DNA from: Aphrophora alni
Lineage: Eukaryota > Arthropoda > Insecta > Hemiptera > Aphrophoridae
Direction: 5' to 3'
DNA: 64,000 nt
NCBI GenBank assembly: GCA_963513935.1
Contig: OY740769.1
Coordinates: forward strand, 66,732,984 to 66,796,983
In this document: positions 1-11,224 of the stretch, one piece after another
Layout of the letters: each line of letters opens with the position of its first letter
How positions within the stretch are numbered: the stretch's first letter is position 1
Notes under the pieces: model-generated
Databases searched by the model: none
What the model saw: only the letters and a program-made list of their open reading frames with translations
What the model was told of the DNA's origin: nothing
Translations under genes and position numbers: made by a program

Positions 1-1259
1 TCTACGAATATTGCGTGCTATTTTGAATAGTTTTTGTCAAGCAGAATTAGTAATTAAAATTGTACCATGAAATAATATTAAATGGTAAACAATAACAAAG
101 TTACAGTTAAATTGTAATTTTTAACTTTAATATGGCAAGACTTTTATATTTATAAGGTCTCCTTCTGCGACACTACTTAGCAAGAATTATTCCTTTTACT
201 TGTAGGTAAAGTATAAAGTTATGTGATAGGTAAAAAAAACTGGTGTTGAATTTTTCTCGGATGTATCCGTTTGGGGTCCTCTGAGTTCTAAAAAGTGGTT
301 TTAGGAACGATGTCTGTCTGTCTATTTCTCTGTAATCTGCAGCAAAAAAGAGAGGACATACAGAAAAAACTCATCAACATTTTGACTTTAAAAAAATATT
401 TATGTGTTTGCGACAACTCTTTAGGTGAGAGGGTGAACCTAAAAAAAACAAAGGTTTTGGTTATTTTAATTATGGGGAGGCTAGAGGAAAGGTGGATGCT
501 CAAAAATTTCAAATGACATAAACGCTTGTAATACCTCATTTTAAACGTCCCCCATCCCCTAGAACAATTAAAAGAAGCTAATTTTTTCTTTTTTTGTGCT
601 CCTCTCACCTAAAAATTTGCCTTAAACATAATTCAAATATCTCAAATATTAAAAAAAAAAATAATAAGAAGGTCGGTAAGTTTCTTTTCAGCCCCTCTGG
701 TATGTGTCTAATTTTTTGGTTAACTCAGAACTTGTTAACATTTTTTCGGGAAGTCAAAATTTGGGATTACCAAAAAATTTGTAATAAAACAAAATTATTA
801 TTTTTTCAAAATCGACTGTAATGTTCGTGATCAAATTTTGATCAAATGTAGCCGCTAAATGACCAAACACAAATGTATTGGTTTCCGTTTCCTTTACATT
901 TATTGGGAACTGTAATAAAATTTCACCAATTTCGTTTTAATTTTGGTGAAATGTAAATATTAATGACACAAACCCGTGTGCAAAGCCTAACACAATATTA
1001 CCGTTAAGGAATAATTTTCAAACAATATACTTTGACCCACGTCATTTAAAGTTGAATTCATCTTATAATATTAAGACGACGAGTTTATGACACAAGTGAA
1101 GGAAGTTTAAAACTTATTTAATGTTAAATATAATCTACAATATCTAAAACTCCATCTATAGCTGATTTTGACTTTTTACTGACTACTACTGTCAGTTGAA
1201 GACAACTAATTTTTTTGATAAGCATATTTTGGTTCCAAGTCACAATTTAAATAAAATAT
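1..1259. other. unassigned AT-rich DNA
   Basis: I see no supported gene. The short open frames at 288-608, 295-516 and 594-821 are low-complexity and lack splice or family signals. Homopolymer runs of A and T are common. Confidence 0.5.
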
Positions 1260-1384
1260 TTAATTACCTTAGGTCCGTCTTGAACAAAGTAATTTTCTGA
1301 TGATGGGGTTACGACCTCGAAACATGTAAGAAGCTACCAACAACAAAGTCACAAGACGAACCTTAGGTTCTAAGGTAATTAATT
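1260..1384 (+). other. hammerhead-ribozyme-like hairpin, possible Penelope-type LTR fragment
   Basis: A CTGATGA at 1297 is followed by a short stem (GGGGT, loop TACG, ACCTC) and then GAAAC at 1319-1323, which is the order of the hammerhead core (CUGANGA, stem II, GAAA). The motif lies inside a longer imperfect inverted repeat: TTACCTTAGG...GTCTTG at about 1262-1282 pairs with CAAGACG...TAAGGTAA at about 1352-1380, which could act as an extended helix I. Hammerhead motifs of this kind are known from Penelope-like retroelement terminal repeats. An extra T before stem II departs from the consensus, so activity is doubtful. Confidence 0.4.
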
Positions 1385-2169
1385 TTTTTTTGTTTAGTAT
1401 GTATTTCGATTGTGATTACAGGGTTGATTTATATAACAGGGCTGGATCAAGATGGCGTATTGTTGAATATTGTAACACCACATAAAACTAAAAATATGGT
1501 GAAAACTGGGTATTTAACTTATCATATGATAGACTTCCAATAAGTACCACGTGACGTGACGCGTGTTTTCTAAAACCTTGAAATACCAGCAAACTTTCTT
1601 TTACCAAAGTGTGTGTTAACAATTATTGTTATTCTCAAGTACAATTTTTGTTTGTTTAGTTCAAAAGTGTATTTTAATATCTATCTATGAAATGTTTCTA
1701 ACCGATTTTTATCCTATCCTAATATTATTATATCTCAGATTTAGGCTACTCAGTTACTCTACAACGAACAAATTAACAGCACATTTTTTATTCGTAATTA
1801 ACTAGAGATATAATAACCAACATTTTGATCTTCACGGAACACGGATATTTTTAATTTAATACAATCTATTGCAGTTATTGAGTAAATTATAATGTGCTTA
1901 ATTAGCTTCATATAAACAAGATTTTACCATCCAGGATCTAACACGCACCGTCACGGGCCTTTATGACCCATCTAGCGTCATCTGCAGTTGGCTACATTGT
2001 AACAAGATAATGCTTATAAACGTAACATTTTATTGAATAACTTGTCAAACCTTTTAACATTTTGTTGTAAATATAAAAATTTAATTTAGGCTATGCAAAA
2101 AGAGCTTTGAATACTTTAATAGAACATTGTTGTTTATTACTATCATAGGCTTAAATAAATTCCATTCTA
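1385..2169. other. unassigned AT-rich DNA
   Basis: No gene supported. A short CpG-bearing patch at 1548-1563 (CCACGTGACGTGACGCG) contains an E-box-like CACGTG, but nothing links it to a promoter. Confidence 0.4.
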
Positions 2170-3130
2170 AGACCAGTTGCCTTGTTTTGCAAATATTACT
2201 ATTTATTCACACAAGACAAGTGATAAATATTTTTATTTTACGAATTGTATTCAACATTATTTCAACACACTTCAAACAAATGTTTTGCTTCGAACTGTTG
2301 TTCTCTACACTTTTTACCAATTATCCTATTTATTCAGACAAGACTTGTGATACATATTTTTATTTTACGAATTGTGTTCAACATTATTTCAACACACTTC
2401 AAACAAATATTTTGCTTCGAACTGTTGTTCTCTACACTTTTTACCAATTATCCTATTTATTCAGACAAGACTTGTGATACATATTTTTTTTTTAAGAATT
2501 GTGTTCACAATTATTTCAACACACTTCAAACAAATATTTTGCTTCGAACTGTTGTTCTCTACACTATTTACCAATTATCCTATTTATTCAGACAAGACTT
2601 GTGATACTGTACATATTTTTATTTTACGAATTGTGTTCAACATTATTTCAACACACTTCAAACAAATATTTTGCTTCGAACTGTTGTTCTCTACACTTTT
2701 TACCAATTATCCTATTTATTCAGACAAGACTTGTGATAAATATTTTTATTTTACGAATTGTGTTCAACATTATTTCAACACACTTCAAACAAATATTTTG
2801 CTTCGAACTGTTGTTCTCAACACTTTTACCAATTATTTTATTTATTCACACAAGACATGTGATAAATATTTTTATTTTAAGAATTGTGTTCACAATTATT
2901 TCAACACACTTCAAACAAATATTTTGCTTCGAACTGTTGTTCTCTACACTTTTTACCAATTATCCTATTTATTCAGACAAGACATTTGATAAATATTTTT
3001 ATTTTACGAATTGTGTTCAACATTATTTCAACACACTTCAAACAAATATTTTGCTTTGAACTGTTGTTCTCAACACTTTTACCAATGAATTATTCTATTT
3101 ATTCACACAAAATTTGTGATAAATATTTTT
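2170..3130 (+). repeat. 127-bp tandem satellite array, about 7.5 copies
   Basis: Anchoring on AGAC(T/A)TGTGATA gives unit starts at 2214, 2341, 2468, 2595, 2727, 2853 and 2980, with spacing 127, 127, 127, 132, 126 and 127, and a diverged final unit near 3110. A partial unit begins the array. The 132-bp unit carries a 5-bp insertion, GATAC becoming GATACTGTAC at about 2604. Because 127 is not a multiple of three, overlapping repeat-protein open frames appear in all frames; they are artefacts of the repeat and not genes. Confidence 0.95.
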
Positions 3131-3139
3131 CACTATAAT

Positions 3140-4560
3140 ACGTCAGTAGCTAAAAATAAAACTTTTATTATTTTTTTCTAAGTAGGTATCTACGTAGGAA
3201 AGTATTGTGTGATGAAAAAACGCAAGAATAACATACATTTGGAATATTAAATGTTGAGGAAAGAAAATCACATTTTAAAGAAAAGTTTATAGCTTTTCTT
3301 CTTACCACGTGGATAACCACTATTATTTACTAATCATTACAAAACAAGAAACCTGAAATCACTCTAAAGAACCAAAGAAGTTAAAAATTAAAAAAAAAAT
3401 AATACAAAACAAAACAACAAAGACTATATTGAAGTCATCACCTAAAATTTGGAGAAATAAATGAGTTTTTAAACAGATATTGAGCTCCACTTCTGACATG
3501 TTCTAAAATTTAAAAAAAACTTTAACACAATTCCTTTTATTAATTCAGTCGCCATCTTCGGTGGTAAATGAGCTACAATAAATGTTAGCCCATATTGTAT
3601 TGTAATTAATTAATAAACGTACTATTTGTGAGAAATTGTATTCAAGTTTTAATTTAGTCCTGGTGGAAAACCTCTCGGTCATTATCGACTTTTCGAGTAT
3701 AAAACTTTAAGACACAGGAGAGCCATTAAACATAGATTAATAATTATTTACTATATTTCCATGGAAACTGATAACAATACCACATTTATTATTATTATTA
3801 GCCTATTATTACAAAAATGTATAATTATGTCGAACAAAATAATTTATTTGACAAATATTAAATTAAAGTATAATAAAACAACATAAATCTACCCAAAAAC
3901 AAAAATGTAAGGAAATTATGTAGAGTAAAATTATTACTGTACTTTATTATTTACAGAAAAACCATTAAAAAATCAACAAAAATTACATTGTACAACAAAA
4001 CATGATTTAAAATCATGTATTAATCTAATTCTCACATTTCTATGCATAGGCTATAGTAGACGGAGCTAAGTAGAAAGAGCGATGAAGAAGCAAAAGTTGA
4101 CAAGAACACGAATGAAAGCAACCTAATGTGTGTAAAGATGTTGTGACGTCATTACAAGTTACTATTGTCTACGTGCTAATGTTGTCTTAGGTTTAGCAGT
4201 GAGACCCCCCACCTCTTTAGTTTAATCTTACTTTGTATCCCCCCTCCCCCTTCGCCAACGTTCCATTGCAACATGAAATGATTTAACTCTAGGCTACAAC
4301 GCAATTGGGAAATATACATCCTTAAAAAAATATTATCTATTTTATGTAATATAGGCCTAATCCTATTTAGTATTTCCTAATCGTTACCAACTTCATAAGT
4401 TGGAAGTTTATGGTACGCATAAAGATGTAAAACTTATAATAGACCAATCTTATTATTGTATTACGGGTAACTTGTTGTTTTCAATAATGTTGGTACAGTA
4501 TATCCAAATAATGTTTCTATACTAAATTCTAGAAATTTGTTATTCATTTTTTTTAACAAT
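3140..4560. other. unassigned AT-rich DNA
   Basis: No gene supported. C-rich patches lie at 4205-4215 and 4238-4252. One TAGGCCTA octamer occurs near 4352. Confidence 0.4.
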
Positions 4561-4566
4561 AAGTAT

Positions 4567-4567
4567 G

Positions 4568-4655
<88 letters not shown>
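4567..4655. repeat. (AAT)n microsatellite, about 29 copies
   Basis: Uninterrupted trinucleotide repeat. It reads as poly-leucine on the minus strand, which is an artefact. Confidence 0.98.
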
Positions 4656-4656
<1 letters not shown>

Positions 4657-4819
4657 CATGAAGATGGAGAACAACGGAAACAATAAAAATCTCTAAAGAG
4701 GAACGTAATTGAAACTAAATTGGAAATCACAAATCTCGGTTTTGTCAATCTAAAAACGAAGTCCCTAAAAATGGGCATTCAACGATTTATTGGTGTAGGT
4801 TTTCTTAGCCCTAATTTCT

Positions 4820-5936
4820 TAAAAAACAACTTTACAGATTTGGTGGATTATGGAGAATGGTAATTTAAACCAGACTACCAAATTACAAGTAAACGCAAAT
4901 TTCGGTTCAAGAAGGATATAAACACAAATAAATATATATTTAAAAAAACAACTTTACAGATTTGGTGGATTATGGAGAATGGTACTGTAATTTAAACCAG
5001 ACTACCAAATTACAAGTAAAGCAAATTTCGGTTCAAGAAGGATATAAACACAAATAAATATATTTCTTAAAAAAACAACGTTACAGATTTGGTGGATTAT
5101 GGAGAATGGTAATTTAAACCAGACTACCAAATTACAAGTAAACGCAAATTTCGGTTCAAGAAGGATATAAACACAAATAAATATATATCTTAAAAAAACA
5201 ACTTTACAGATTTGGTGGATTATGGAGAATGGTACTGTAATTTAAACCACACTACCAAATTACAAGTAAAGCAAATTTCAGTTCAAGAAGGATATAAACA
5301 CAAATAAATATATTTCTTAAAAAAACAACTTTACAGATTTGGTGGATTATGGAGAATGGTAATTTAAACCAGACTACCAAATTACAAGTAAACGCAAATT
5401 TCGGTTCAAGAAGGATATAAATACAAATAAATATATTTCTTAAAAAAACAACGTTACAGATTTGGTGGATTATGGAGAATGGTAATTTAAACCAGACTAC
5501 CAAATTACAAGTAAACGCAAATTTCGGTTCAAGAAGGATATAAACACAAATAAATATATATCTTAAAAAAAACAACTTTACAGATTTGGTGGATTATGGA
5601 GAATGGTAATTTAAACCAGACTACCAAATTACAAGTAAACGCAAATTTCGGTTCAAGAAGGATATAAACACAAATAAATATATATCTTAAAAAAACAACT
5701 TTACAGATTTGGTGGATTATGGAGAATGGTACTGTAATTTAAACCAGACTACCAAATTACAAGTAAACGCAAATTTCGGTTCAAGAAGGATATAAACACA
5801 AATAAATATATATCTTAAAAAAACAACTTTACAGATTTGGTGGATTATGGAGAATGGTACTGTAATTTAAACCAGACTACCAAATTACAAGTAAAGCAAA
5901 TTTCAGTTCAAGAAGGATATAAACACAAATAAATAT
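4820..5936 (+). repeat. 122/127-bp tandem satellite array, nine copies
   Basis: Anchoring on ACAGATTTGG gives unit starts at 4834, 4956, 5083, 5206, 5333, 5456, 5580, 5703 and 5831. Units fall in two size classes. Units 2, 4, 8 and 9 read GGTACTGTAATT where units 1, 3, 5, 6 and 7 read GGTAATT, a 5-bp difference. Three of the four long units (2, 4, 9) also share a one-base loss (GTAAAGCAAA against GTAAACGCAAA), so the long class is a lineage spread by unequal exchange or conversion. The minus-strand open frame at 5252-5575 is a by-product of the repeat. Confidence 0.95.
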
Positions 5937-5939
5937 ACA

Positions 5940-6539
5940 AATAAACCTACGTCATAAATAAACTTGACTCCAATCAAAAATGAAGTACGTTTAGGATAAA
6001 TTTATAACAAGAGTTTAGTTTTACACAAATTTCTCTAATGTCGATAAGGAGTCTTCTATCAACCATAATACTAATCTGGAAGAAGGAAAAAAATGTAATG
6101 TACATACATTTTACTTTCTCACTTATAAATAATCTATAGTATGTTTTGTTATGTCAAACACAAATCAATGTGTTTTTTTGGAATTATGTTGGTTTGGGTT
6201 GTCGGAATAGATGGAGTTCAAATGAGTTGACCAAGTTTGTTTATTATTTTTTTCCATATAACCAAGCAATATTTAATTTTTCTGATAGCTCAAATATTTG
6301 TATCTTGATACCTGCTTAGAGAAAAATAATAAAAGTAAATTTTAATACAAATTGGGTCTAACAATATAGCCTATATAAATCAAATTTTGTACAAATTTAC
6401 CTTTCTAAGTTTCGAATTATAAATGTATTAGTTGTTATCTCGAAATCACATGAACTTGATGGTTTAATCACAACATGATTTAATTTAAATTAAAATTGAG
6501 AATGAAAAAGTAAATAGTTTAGATATTAAGAGTTTGAAG
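5940..6539. other. unassigned AT-rich DNA
   Basis: No gene, repeat array or RNA supported. Confidence 0.4.
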
Positions 6540-6722
6540 TAGTTTGTTAGAATGCAGATGTTTAGTGACCTTAGAAAATCAGTGGAAGCCACCAGGAAGA
6601 AGAATTACGAAGATGACGTGGAATGACGTAAAGATGGAAATGATCCCTCCAGGACAGACGGCTGTGGTCGCTTGGCACAGAGAAATGAATTTGATTGTAG
6701 AATCATGATAATAATAAAATAA
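6540..6722 (+). pseudogene. relic of the 3' end of a LINE (C-terminal reverse-transcriptase tail)
   Basis: Around 6570-6680 a + strand frame reads PPGRRITKMTWNDVK followed shortly by AVVAWHREMN. This matches the pattern GRP.T.W.D.V...(A).DR..WR found at the C-terminus of RTE-like LINE polyproteins. The piece ends in ATCATGATAATAATAAAATA, consistent with the short A-rich repeat tail of such elements. It is too short and degraded to place in a clade, and no target duplication is visible. Confidence 0.4.
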
Positions 6723-8392
6723 AACTAAGTTGCTAATCCAATTAAAGGATTAGAATTAAATTGTTCTGTTATAAACTCAAAAGTAGTTTAAAATTTAATT
6801 GACGGTGATTATATGAATTTTAATCGATATTTTGTGGTTAATGATAATTTATTTTTCCTTTCTTTGATAACGATATCTTATCTTTCCTTCCCCTGATAAC
6901 GTTATCTTATCTTTTTACTTTATAAACACGTTTTATTTACTCGCTTTGGCGGGTTCACACATAAATTTTGTAATATATTTTAAATTAACTTCCTGATGGT
7001 CTAATAAGTATTTTTTATTAACATAGTTATGGTTTTTTAATGTGGTCGTAAAGTGATAATACAGTTACAAAAAAAAAAGTTTGAATAAGTCTTTCTATTC
7101 TCATGTTGAGAGTTAGTTATCTAAATGGTTTGTTTTAAAATTAGTAAAGTAGAAATTATATAATACACGTTTTCGTAATAATAAATAATTTTATTTGTAT
7201 TCGCTTTTCTTGCATAAGATAACTGTTATGTAGTGCATATTATGTGTTTCAATTGTTAAACTTATTCTCTCTTAGTGTTAAGATTCTGATCTTTTCTCCG
7301 TACAGGACGTATACCCTATTAATGCTATTGTTATGAGTATGGCATTTTCCAAATTAAAATGAAACTAGTTGATGCCACTATGTACTCAAGATGCTATTGA
7401 GGCTTGACTTCCTGGGCTTCTGATATTAATGATATTACTGATTGTAACCAAAGCTTTGATTCTTTTTTTTTGTATTTTGAATAATGGTTTGTAATTTAAT
7501 AACACATATATACTTATTTGTAAAAATAAAAAAACATTTTACTATTAAGTTGCATATTTTGTTGTTTAATAAAGTGTCCCTTTTTATTGTACGTACTAAT
7601 ATCCCTGCTCCTGTCCACACTCATTTGTATGTCATGAGAGTTTTGTCAAAGGTTATTAATTTGGAGGGAGGAGCGTTTAACTAATTTGCTAGCAATGGGC
7701 CTCGGTTTTCCTATGGACGGCCCTGAAAATTTTTCAACATTTTTGATTTAGGCTTCTACAATTCATTTTAATCACACTTATTTGCCGTATGTTTTTGTGA
7801 CGATGATTTCAAATTACAACATATTCAACGTTGAAATTTTATGTTCCCAAAAAACGGGTCAACAAATTTTAACTTTTTTTTCATTCCAACCGATTTCTTT
7901 GAAACCTATTTGCAATGTGTATCTTACGATATACGTCTAAAATTTACTATGTATTCAACGAATAGTGTCTAACAGTAACCACCCATTTAAAACCAAAACG
8001 GCTTCCTAAATTTCAGTCTTTTTCGTCTCAACCTATTTTTTATCATAATGATTTTTCATACTAGTTTATGATTCTGCAGGTGTATGTTTAATAACATACA
8101 CCTGCTTCCTAAAAACCAAAATTAACCCAAAATAAGTTTTAGGTGGAACAGCCCGATAGATGACTTTTCATCGAGTAATTTGAGTTCAGCACATCGAGGT
8201 CCTAACTCATAATTCTAGCTTTCGTAGTCAAAATTTGCTACCAATTGTTAGTTCTCAATTTTACCTCACGATGATGTCAACACAACAGCAAATTTCAATT
8301 CTGCATGAATGGTCAACGTCCAAAAATGTAATTTCGAACCCTAATCTGCCCTGAAAATATAAATAAATATCGAGCTTGACTTGTGAGATAAT
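6723..8392. other. unassigned AT-rich DNA
   Basis: No gene supported. The near-palindromic open frames at 7435-7684 on both strands lack coding character. The sequence at 8085-8105 contains a short palindrome (GGTGTATGTTTAATAACATACACC is the core, seen as two half-sites). Confidence 0.35.
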
Positions 8393-8492
8393 ATTAGATA
8401 AAAAAAAAAAAAAAAAAACTCGAACACAAGATCTCACAAAAATTACGTTTACTTTTGTGAGATCTTGGGTTGGAGTTTTTTTTATCTGTTAA
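8393..8492. repeat. strong inverted repeat (hairpin) with A-run and T-run
   Basis: Left arm about 8396-8441 (TTAGATA, a run of about 19 A, CTCGAACACAAGATCTCAC, then AAAA) pairs with right arm about 8452-8492 (TTTTGTGAGATCTTGGGTT, GGAG, a T-run, TATCTGTTA). Over the 25 non-homopolymer bases I count two mismatches. The loop is about 11 bases. It may be a small foldback element or hairpin-RNA source. Confidence 0.75.
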
Positions 8493-10025
8493 GAAAATGC
8501 AATATTCGTATAGTTACGAGATTAGGCAGGAGGACACGAGCACAGCGAGTGGAGGCTTCACACATGTACAGCTTTGAGACCCAGACATTGACACGAGAGA
8601 TTTGAATGGAGGCTGCGTAATACATTGAGACCTATTAGAACATAGCCAATTTTAAGGTAGTAGTAATAGACATAATTAATACAAGGTTAAAAAAACATGT
8701 GTAACAACTGATTAAATCAAACTTATCGTACACTATACAAGACCCCTTGACCTAGGCTATCAATACAATTTAATATTACCACAACACCAGAGATATAAAG
8801 AAAACTACTTTCACTTACAGAAAAAGAGTAAATATTTAATTTATATTTAACAAATAGAAAGTAATATAATTATCAGAAATGGAAGAATGTAGGACCTAAG
8901 GACCTACATTCTACATATAGTTATATTTTTTAAGTTTTAACACAACTCAAGGAACTAAAAAGGTATAAATAATAATTCTCACTTATTTTGTCTGTATATT
9001 GATACCATAACAACATCTGTAAATTTCATCATTTTATATCATGGATTGAATTCAGTTATAAATATCTTGTGAGGGGGGTGCTCGTGCTGGGTTGAGTAAT
9101 GTTTATTGCTCTGGAGTAGTATAAATCTATTCAAATTATTGTTTGTTGTGTATTACTTTCACTTGATTTTAAAGTTCTATTTAACTTGTTTCAATTACTG
9201 CTGATTATTTAGAGAAATATTACCAATCTTCGAAGCCTTCTCTATTTCATAATAACGCAAAACTAAGGAACACTGATTTATTCTTGAAGAGAATGACGCT
9301 ACTTTATCAAACTTGCGTCCTCGTCTTCGGCCCATAATTTGTTTTAAACTCGGCCCAAAAATGGTTATCCTTTCTGATTGGCTGTGGCTTCTCTCTTCAA
9401 TCGTCTGGACCAATCGGAGAGATTCCTTGGGTTTATACAATTTTCATTAATTTATTTACGCACATGAGATTTTAGATGTTACTGAATAACTTTAGAAAAT
9501 TAGTTAAACATGATTTTAATTAGCTTTCATAATAAAGTTATTTACATGATGTGATTAATATTTATTTTTCATATTAATCGGAACTCCTATTGATTTTTTG
9601 TACGCGACGTCGAAGATGAACCAGTACTACATTTAACAAGTTAACAACCATTACTAACATACAATTACTGTATCTTTAATATTTAACTTCTGAGCAATTT
9701 TGACCATTTCATGTCTATTTATACATATTTTAATGACTTACGATAACAATTCTTATATTTTAAACTGTTTGATTTAATTTCTGATTACATTAATTTACAA
9801 TCGTTAGTCTGATTACTTGTACACAGCTGTGAATACAAACTGTCTGTTCTTTCACTTACTAGTTTTATATTCTACAAAACAGATATACATTTGTTATACA
9901 TTTACTTAGAAAAGGACTTGAGTGTTTTAATGGTGAGTTCTAGAGCTTGTCTACTTTCTTAATACAAAATATGTTGTTTAAATGTGATCTGTAAAATTTA
10001 GGTTGATACCTTATTCATCTATACC
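8493..10025. other. unassigned AT-rich DNA
   Basis: No gene supported. At 9378-9422 there are two oppositely oriented CCAAT-type boxes (CTGATTGGCT and GACCAATCGG) near a minus-strand open frame at 9195-9440, a weak hint of a promoter but not enough for a call. Confidence 0.35.
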
Positions 10026-10110
10026 CAGGGTTGTCCAACTTTGAGTGGCTCAAGGGCCGCTATAAATAAAATTGAGGTTGTGAGGTCCGCATCATAAAAT
10101 ACTTCGTATG
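10026..10110 (+). other. possible hAT-like transposon terminus
   Basis: CAGGGTTGTCCAACTTTGAG followed by TGGCTCAAGGGCCGC resembles the start of many hAT-type non-autonomous elements (CAGxGGTTxxCAAC...GGGCCGC). A related inverted stretch, GGATGGACAACCTCG, lies at 10448-10462. The outermost bases do not pair well and I find no 8-bp target duplication, so this is weak. Confidence 0.25.
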
Positions 10111-10714
10111 CAACTTTGTCACAGTGATTTGTAATAGGTACAAATCACTGATACCTACATTTTCATTTTAAAATCGGATGTTTACTTTTTACTTGTGTAG
10201 AGGTTAAGGTTAGAAGGGGAAAGGGGAAAGGGTCTATATACCTGAATGATGTTGACACTCGACTAGGGGAAAGGAAAAAGTACACATCCATTCAGAATGA
10301 TAATGAGCTGTATAGCTATCTTTTATCCACTGTAATGTTTAATTACTATAATTTTTTGTTGTTGGGTATTTCATTCATTTCCAAGTTTTCTATTCAATTA
10401 AAATATTCTCAATTATGTTGGGTTAGGTATAATTTTGGCGTAGACTTGGATGGACAACCTCGTCAGTTTAGTGAGTTAAATATAATTTTTTTTTGAAAAT
10501 TTGTAAAATCATTAAGTTGCAGCATTGATGGTTTTTCAACAATCCATAAACTGTACTTGAAAGAACGTTACTCATTGTTTCAATCTTTATTCACATTTTA
10601 TGTTACCTTATCACCAATTAAATTCAGATTTTGTAAACATAATAAATATAGACCTATCAGTCTAAACGATAATCTCAATTCATTGTTTTTAGAGAAGTAC
10701 GTGGTTATTATTAG

Positions 10715-10965
10715 TATGGTTAATCGGACATTCGTCATAATTTGTGTATAGAAAATTAATACACGACATTTCGAGATTATAAATCAACTCTCGTTATCAG
10801 GTGTGAAACTAGAACATAAGAGAGAGAAAAATTATCAACATAGCCTAATACCCTAGGTCCATGTTTGAAACGAAAACTAAATTTTTAATCTAAGAAAAGT
10901 ACTCAAATCTGAAACTAAGTCTGAGCTGTCCAAACTAATAAGGAAAAACAAAGATTCCTCGAAAC
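10715..10965 (+). repeat. left inverted arm of the composite element
   Basis: Contains on its minus strand CTGATAAC, a GAGA/TCTC stem and GAAA (10769-10800), the same order as a hammerhead core. It also contains a short self-complementary stretch GTGTAT...ATACAC (10743-10764). Confidence 0.7.
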
Positions 10966-11067
10966 ACAACTTATTAATCATAAACAAATAAATCGATGAA
11001 ATGTCCTGCAATAGATCTCGACTCTATACTAAGGAACCAGCATATCCATACCTATAGTTCTTTTGGC

Positions 11068-11087
11068 GAGAGTCTGGAGTGAAGCTC
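11068..11087 (-). repeat. isolated inverted fragment of the 153-bp unit
   Basis: GAGAGTCTGGAGTGAAGC is the reverse complement, with one mismatch, of the GCTTCACTCCAGACTCTG segment present in every unit of the adjacent array. It shows that unit-like sequence exists in both orientations at the array edge. Confidence 0.7.
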
Positions 11088-11224
11088 CGGCTCACAATTG
11101 CACGCGGTATAACCTGGGGGCAATGAAGGACGGGTGACTTGAGGATGATTCACTTTATTTCTTAGTAAACCTAAGCAATTTTCTCTTCTCTACTCCACCC
11201 TTATGCTAAAGCGTTCTGTTGTCT

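Noticed and set aside
2127..3138. Overlapping repeat-protein open frames of up to 205 codons
   Set aside because: They follow the 127-bp satellite in every frame because the unit length is not a multiple of three; no coding signal.
9195..9440. 81-codon minus-strand frame with CCAAT-type boxes nearby
   Set aside because: No domain, no splice signals, and the boxes overlap the frame itself; evidence too thin.
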